Under the pieces are notes generated by a model that worked only from the letters and a program-made list of their open reading frames with translations, was not told the DNA's origin and ran no database searches. Of a stretch of 45,511 nt of DNA, positions 41,196 to 45,511 are shown in pieces (the first letter of the stretch is position 1; the number at the start of each line of letters is the position of its first letter). The position numbers were made by a program, and so were the translations under genes. The stretch lies in assembly GCA_021740995.1 (NCBI GenBank), contig JAIOYR010000024.1, positions 1 to 45,511 on the forward strand. Reading direction: 5' to 3'. This DNA is from Taibaiella sp. Lineage in GTDB: Bacteria; Bacteroidota; Bacteroidia; Chitinophagales; Chitinophagaceae.

Positions 41196-41199
41196 AGAT

Positions 41200-41652
41200 A
41201 TGCGCACAGTCATTCAGCGGGTATCCTCTGCCAGTGTTACAATTGATGGACAGGTAAAATCAACCATTGGGAAAGGTTACATGGTGTTGCTGGGAATAGA
41301 AACTGAAGATACCAAAGAAGATGCTGACTGGCTGGCTGGAAAAATAGCCATGCTCAGAGTAATGAGCGATGAGCAGGGGCTGATGAACAAAGACATTGTA
41401 GAAACCGCTGGAGATGTATTGGTAGTAAGTCAGTTCACATTACATGCCGCATACAAAAAAGGTAATCGCCCATCCTTCATCAAAGCCGCCCGGCCGGAGC
41501 AGGCAGTACCATTGTACGAGTATTTCAATTCCGTCCTTTCATTGAAATTGGGCAAGCCGGTAGCTACCGGTACATTCGGTGCAGATATGAAGGTAGCCCT
41601 GGTAAATGATGGTCCGGTTACGATAATCATGGATAGCAAGAACAGAGAATAG
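41200..41652 (+). CDS. dtd: D-aminoacyl-tRNA deacylase
   Basis: Cytoplasmic enzyme of 150 residues that hydrolyses D-amino acids off mischarged tRNA and also clears glycine from tRNA-Ala. MRTVIQRVSSASVTIDGQVK opens the usual fold; the active-site motif VVSQFTLHA (SQFT with its Thr) and KGNRPSFIKAARPEQA are conserved; and the second signature is VALVNDGPVTI near the C-terminus (NxGPVT, where the family usually has NDGPVT). Length and order are standard. The start is supported by the box four nt upstream. It is divergent from mnmE, which is also tRNA-related, so the shared spacer may co-regulate them. Confidence 0.95.
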   Translation: MRTVIQRVSSASVTIDGQVKSTIGKGYMVLLGIETEDTKEDADWLAGKIAMLRVMSDEQGLMNKDIVETAGDVLVVSQFTLHAAYKKGNRPSFIKAARPEQAVPLYEYFNSVLSLKLGKPVATGTFGADMKVALVNDGPVTIIMDSKNRE

Positions 41653-41688
41653 AGCCGAGCTTTTGATTAGGTGTTGAAAGTGGCCTGC

Positions 41689-42309
41689 CTACTTTTGATA
41701 TTTCCAATTTCGGCTTTTACCTGCTTCTATCATTTCTATGGCTTGTGCCATACGTTTGTTGCGGGTAGTTTCGGTTTTGGCTTGTTCTATCCACTCTATG
41801 TATTCCTTTTTGTGAGAATAGCTAAAGTTGTTGAAGGTGGTATTTGCATCCTGGTTCTTTTTGAGTAGTGCGGCGAAGTCGGGTGGGGTAGTGAGCGCTG
41901 CTTTTTCAACATTGGTAGCCTTCTTGGGCAAGGTGCGCTTTACACCCGCCTCATTAAGTTTCATTGCTTCCTTAATATACTTCTTCAGAACACTATCTTT
42001 GGGCAGGTCAGCAAGGCTGGTTATTTTCCCCAGATTACCCATGGCAGCTTTCTCCGCAAGATTGAATATGTTCTCCGGGTCGGGCATAAGCGATGCTTTC
42101 CAGAAACCAAATGTACAATGCTGCTTGAAAGCTGCCATACTCAGCATAGTAGTGCCTTTATAGTCGAAGTTAGGAAAGCTCCATTTCCACGTTTCTTCCA
42201 CATCGGGGCATACAGTATGTATCAGCCCTCTCAGGTGGCTCAATATTGGCTGAGCGAATGGTGCTGCTTTTGCAATGTATTCGTCTATGCGCGGATCGTA
42301 CTTGCTCAT
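41689..42309 (-). CDS. YdeI/OmpD-associated family protein (DUF1801 plus OmdA-like)
   Basis: A 206-residue cytoplasmic protein. The N-terminal part (DEYIAKAAPFAQPILSHLRG, then LIHTVCPDVEETWKWSFPNF and KGTTMLSMAAFKQHCTFGFW) is a DUF1801-type domain resembling frataxin-fold proteins. The C-terminal part (PPDFAALLKKNQDANTTFNN, then FSYSHKKEYIEWIEQAKTET and RNKRMAQAIEMIEAGKSRNW) is the YdeI/OmdA domain, a helical bundle named after an OmpD-associated protein. The combined architecture is common in Bacteroidota; its biochemical role is not established. It converges with dtd (36 bp between stops) and the histidine kinase gene lies behind its start on the same strand. Confidence 0.83.
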   Translation of the reverse strand: MSKYDPRIDEYIAKAAPFAQPILSHLRGLIHTVCPDVEETWKWSFPNFDYKGTTMLSMAAFKQHCTFGFWKASLMPDPENIFNLAEKAAMGNLGKITSLADLPKDSVLKKYIKEAMKLNEAGVKRTLPKKATNVEKAALTTPPDFAALLKKNQDANTTFNNFSYSHKKEYIEWIEQAKTETTRNKRMAQAIEMIEAGKSRNWKYQK

Positions 42310-42358
42310 TTTTGTGTTTTTGAGTTGAAATTAAATCAGCCAATTTCTACTAGCAAAT

Positions 42359-44428
42359 TTAAGCAGCATTATCACTATTCACAGGGAATACAAGATGAAA
42401 GGTAGTGCCTTTGCCTTCTATACTTTCAAACCATATATCGCCATTGTGTGCACGGGCTATCTGCAGTGAAATAGACAAGCCAAGACCATGTGGAATCTCG
42501 CCGGATGTTCCTGATGTTTTTGCATCAGTAAACATATCAAACACATTGGTTTTGTTTTTCTCAGGGATACCTACTCCGCTATCTTTTATTGCAATGTGCA
42601 CATCACCGGCTATATGCTCAAGTGTGATTTCAATATCTGAGTTTTCGTAGCTGAATTTTATAGCGTTGGCAAGTATGTTATTTATTACCCTTCGCATTTT
42701 ATCTTTGTAGACGTATGCATAAATCGGCGTTTCCGGCAGTTTTGTGATTATGTGTTGTTTCTTTGATAGTGCTTTGAAGTTTAATAGTTCTACAGACTTG
42801 GAAATGAGTTTATTGATGTCTGTTTTTTCTTTGGTCATATTGTTCTCATCTATTTCTTCAGATGCTTCCAGTATGTCTCTGCTCAGGTTCAGAGAGTTGT
42901 TGCTGGCTTCTAGAATCAGGTTTAGGATTTCCAGTTGCTCGGGTGTGTAGCTATCTTTTTCATGCAGCAATATGTCTGTGAGCGATATGATTGCTCCAAT
43001 AGGATTCATTACATCATGTGCCACCGATTTCAATATTCTTGCTTTGTCTTTTTCTTTGGTTTGCAGTTCTTCGAGTGCTTTTTCCAGTTGCTTTTTTTGT
43101 TCGTTTACTTTATTGTTCAGGTCGGTGAGTATTTTTATATTTTTTTGTCTTTTCAATGTATTTCGCAATATCAGGAATATGATTGCTATAGACATTAACG
43201 CCAGGATGGTTAATATTATCAGGTAGGTTTTTTGTTGCCTTTTATCTTTTGTGAGCAGGTTTATTTTGTACTGTTTTTCAAGATCTTTTACCCGCATATC
43301 CAGATCGGTTTCCATCAATGCCTTATTGTCACTGATGTATTTGTCGTTGAGCATGGTATAGATGCGCAGATGCTTGTATGATTGTACAGAGTCATTTGCC
43401 AGCTCGCAGTATTGCCACATCAGTTTGTGCCACATCATTTCCACTTGCCTGTCTGGTATAGTGTCGAGCTCTGCCTTTATTTTTTCAAGAGTAATTTTAG
43501 CTTCTGGTATATCTCCGGTTTTGAAGTAGAGGTCGGCTAGTTTCACCTGATTTACCAGTGCATCGGTATTGGTATGTCCTTTCTGAAGATTAATATTAAT
43601 ACTGTTTTCGTAAAGTATTTTAGCAGAATCATACTTACCCAAATGTCTGTAAACTTCGGCCATGTTGCCATATACTACTGCTTTTGGCGCTTCATATACA
43701 TTCAATAGTTTATGGTCATATTTGCCTGTGTGCTCATTTAGGTAGGTTAGTGCTTTTTTGTAGAAATACATAGCGCTGTCATATTTTTCCAATGCATTGT
43801 AGCACAGCCCGATATTATCTAGCAGCTCTTGTTTAAAATAGAAAAGATTAAAATCTTCAGGACATTTGTCTGACTGATCATATGCTTCTCTAAACCGCAT
43901 TGCCGACTGCTGATAACGCTGCTGGCGAAACAGGGTCATAGCCAGGCTATAAGTATAGGTGCGCAGGTAGCAGGTGTCGTTATTGTCTATAGCCAACCTC
44001 TGAGCAATGAAGTAATAATTATAGGCGTCATTATACATTCCCTTGGCAAACAGTGCATCTGCTTTAATATTGTATGCAACTATTCGGGCACTCAATATGT
44101 TTGGGTCGTTTTCGTCTGCTTTGTCCAGAATCATCAGCATGCTATCTGCAATCAGTATTGATCTTTCGTAGTTTTTATTGTGATTGTAAATAACGTTGCT
44201 GTAGGAGAAGTAGTCTATCTCATCTTCTACTGTTAGGTCTTTTGTTTTACTATGCCAATCGTATATGAGATGTAGTGCTTCTTCCTTTAAGCCGGAATCA
44301 GCTAGATTATCTGCAACCAGAGAGATACTATCGAAAGCAGATGATGTTGATACAGGCTTACTTCCCCTATTAGTACAGGAGCAAAATAATGAAATGAGCG
44401 ATAGAAGTAAGTATATTACTTTAGGCAT
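42359..44428 (-). CDS. TPR-containing sensor histidine kinase
   Basis: A 689-residue sensor. The N-terminus (MPKVIYLLLSLISLFCSC) is a signal or lipobox-like sequence with Cys at about residue 18, followed by about 350 residues of TPR-type helix pairs (such as NIGLCYNALEKYDSAMYFYK and NMAEVYRHLGKYDSAKILYE), presumably periplasmic. One TM helix (about 402-422, YLIILTILALMSIAIIFLIL) leads to a coiled coil and the kinase. The H-box has SVAHDVMNPIGAIISLTDI with phospho-accepting His at about 471, the N-box INNILANAIKFS, G1 DSGVGIPE and G2 GLGLSIS. No response regulator adjoins it. The PorE-like gene lies directly upstream on the same strand, 117 bp away. The ATG at 44428 follows a near-consensus TAC-TATTTG. 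Confidence 0.9.
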   Translation of the reverse strand: MPKVIYLLLSLISLFCSCTNRGSKPVSTSSAFDSISLVADNLADSGLKEEALHLIYDWHSKTKDLTVEDEIDYFSYSNVIYNHNKNYERSILIADSMLMILDKADENDPNILSARIVAYNIKADALFAKGMYNDAYNYYFIAQRLAIDNNDTCYLRTYTYSLAMTLFRQQRYQQSAMRFREAYDQSDKCPEDFNLFYFKQELLDNIGLCYNALEKYDSAMYFYKKALTYLNEHTGKYDHKLLNVYEAPKAVVYGNMAEVYRHLGKYDSAKILYENSININLQKGHTNTDALVNQVKLADLYFKTGDIPEAKITLEKIKAELDTIPDRQVEMMWHKLMWQYCELANDSVQSYKHLRIYTMLNDKYISDNKALMETDLDMRVKDLEKQYKINLLTKDKRQQKTYLIILTILALMSIAIIFLILRNTLKRQKNIKILTDLNNKVNEQKKQLEKALEELQTKEKDKARILKSVAHDVMNPIGAIISLTDILLHEKDSYTPEQLEILNLILEASNNSLNLSRDILEASEEIDENNMTKEKTDINKLISKSVELLNFKALSKKQHIITKLPETPIYAYVYKDKMRRVINNILANAIKFSYENSDIEITLEHIAGDVHIAIKDSGVGIPEKNKTNVFDMFTDAKTSGTSGEIPHGLGLSISLQIARAHNGDIWFESIEGKGTTFHLVFPVNSDNAA

Positions 44429-44545
44429 CAGCAAATAGTAGTGTTCACAGTTATTAAGTGTGAATATATACTTTGTTAGTTATAAACCCAAAATAATGAT
44501 TAGTTATATCATCTGTGATTGTAAAGATGTATATAACCTCCTTAT

Positions 44546-45511
44546 TTATCTTTTAACCACAATCTCTACTCTTCGGTTTTTTAATCTTCCTTCTTCTGTA
44601 TCGTTCGATGCTATGGCATTTGCTTCGCCCCAGCCTTTTGCAGATACTGCCGACTCGTCAAAGCCCGATGAGATGATTTCTTTTGCTACAATGGCAGCCC
44701 GCTTGTAGGATAGTCCTTCATTGATCATGGGGGTGCCGGTATTGTCTGTATAGGCATTTACATAAATGATTAGATCCTTCTCCTCCAGCCAGGGAGATAT
44801 TGCATCCTGTAGTATTGCTTTATCAGAATCAGAGAGTTCTGTTACGTTCACATCGAAATGAACAGAGGCTATGAGGCTGTCGTCGATGGGTTTTAGTGGG
44901 TTGTAGTCAAGTGTCAGCATAGCTACATTGTGTATCATAGGTTTTTTTAGAAACTCTTTGCCGAAGTAAAGCGTATCACTCACCGGCTGATACCCTGTGC
45001 GCCCTGTATGTACGACATATGTTTTTTCGGGTTGCAGGGTAATTACATAGCTAGCATCGCCACGGTTACTGCGCAGCTCATAGAGCGTATCTCCTGTAGT
45101 GGCATTGCATATATACATGGCAGCAGAGTTCAGTGCCTCGCGCGAAATACTGTCTACCACAAATCCTTGCAGGTAACTCACAGCCAAGGGTGCAATAATG
45201 CCTGGAAGCAGGGTCTGGTATAGGTCGTAGTTGCCGGCAGGGCCATTGCGGTCTGATGCGAAATAGAGCGTTTGTCCATCCAGAGATACATACTCGCTTC
45301 TCTCATCATGCGCAGAGTTGATGGGGTATCCCAGGTTTTCGGCTGTAGTCCATTGGTCACCTGCTTTCCTGCGGCTTATAAAAAGGTCTGTGCCGCCCAG
45401 CCCCGGCCTGTGGTCGCTGGCGAAGAATAGTGTTTTATTGTCGGCGGCTATGTAGGGGGTGGTTTCGTTGCCGGAGGTATTTACAGACGGCCCTGCGTTC
45501 TGGGGTAGCTG
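44546..45511 (-). CDS. PD40-CRD-OmpA family protein, PorE-like, C-terminal part (cut by window edge)
   Basis: The frame is open to the right edge (322 codons shown), so the start lies outside. The visible order is: PD40/WD40-like beta-propeller blades (PYIAADNKTLFFASDHRPGL, SLDGQTLYFASDRNG and NYDLYQTLLP); a CRD-like beta-sandwich (YLQGFVVDSISREALNSAAM); and a C-terminal OmpA peptidoglycan-binding domain (HFDVNVTELSDSDKAILQDA, then NAYTDNTG, with GWGEANAIASN and NRRVEI). TPR, PD40, CRD and OmpA in this order is the layout of PorE, which anchors the T9SS to peptidoglycan; whether TPRs precede is unknown here. Many OmpA paralogs in Bacteroidota share part of it. It is followed on the same strand by the TPR kinase gene. 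Confidence 0.82.
   Translation of the reverse strand, partial: QLPQNAGPSVNTSGNETTPYIAADNKTLFFASDHRPGLGGTDLFISRRKAGDQWTTAENLGYPINSAHDERSEYVSLDGQTLYFASDRNGPAGNYDLYQTLLPGIIAPLAVSYLQGFVVDSISREALNSAAMYICNATTGDTLYELRSNRGDASYVITLQPEKTYVVHTGRTGYQPVSDTLYFGKEFLKKPMIHNVAMLTLDYNPLKPIDDSLIASVHFDVNVTELSDSDKAILQDAISPWLEEKDLIIYVNAYTDNTGTPMINEGLSYKRAAIVAKEIISSGFDESAVSAKGWGEANAIASNDTEEGRLKNRRVEIVVKR

Noticed and set aside
40522-41196. 224-codon plus-strand frame opposite mnmE
   Set aside because: Antisense shadow of mnmE; it also covers both divergent promoters, which would be implausible.

Overview
The window looks like a chromosomal segment of a member of the Bacteroidota, most likely of the Chitinophagaceae/Sphingobacteriia type. 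The reasons are: five secreted proteins ending in a type IX secretion (T9SS) C-terminal sorting domain with the F/YPNP motif; a GldA-type ABC ATPase; a short RpoD of Bacteroidota type; absence of Shine-Dalgarno sequences; and -7 promoter boxes of the form TAnnTTTG in front of many genes. The taxonomic placement is inference. No tRNA, rRNA, CRISPR array, insertion sequence or prophage was seen.

Layout. 1-4.9 kb: a phosphoribosyltransferase cut by the left edge and a MacB/FtsX-type permease (minus strand), a divergent MFS transporter, a small lipoprotein and an NHL-propeller T9SS cargo protein. 5-13.6 kb: mostly housekeeping, with valS, an SDR-type threonine dehydrogenase, a DegT-fold sugar enzyme with His in place of the PLP lysine plus a small membrane protein, a LolA-like protein, holA and a DUF1835 protein. 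13.6-22.3 kb: a secreted unknown, a 956-bp gene-poor gap, thiL, an EGF-like lipoprotein, gldA, a Cys-rich secreted protein, a Na/Pi cotransporter and an SSS symporter. 22.3-32.2 kb: orphan feoA, a small unknown, engB, a large Ig-repeat T9SS protein, a small winged-helix-like ORF, a TSUP exporter behind glutaryl-CoA dehydrogenase, rpoD, a DMT transporter and a SCO protein. 32.7-39.7 kb: three tandem T9SS surface proteins, probably one transcription unit ended by a clear terminator. 39.7-45.5 kb: mnmE, divergent dtd, a YdeI/OmdA protein, a TPR histidine kinase and, cut by the right edge, a PD40-CRD-OmpA protein with the domain order of the T9SS factor PorE.

How things fit together. The cell-surface theme dominates: T9SS cargo, gldA, a PorE-like envelope protein and a TPR sensor kinase. 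Two of the three tandem genes and the separate locus at 23.9 kb each encode exactly seven Ig-like units with a conserved Cys pair, in arrays of almost the same length (about 1.56 kb). Core information-processing genes (valS, holA, rpoD, engB, mnmE, dtd) are scattered singly.

The most unusual points are the His-for-Lys DegT enzyme, the run of promoter boxes only 4-7 nt from start codons (suggesting leaderless mRNAs), the PorE-like gene next to a histidine kinase, and small candidate operators around the 77-aa winged-helix-like ORF and engB. I do not see a clearly new multi-gene defence or metabolic system here.
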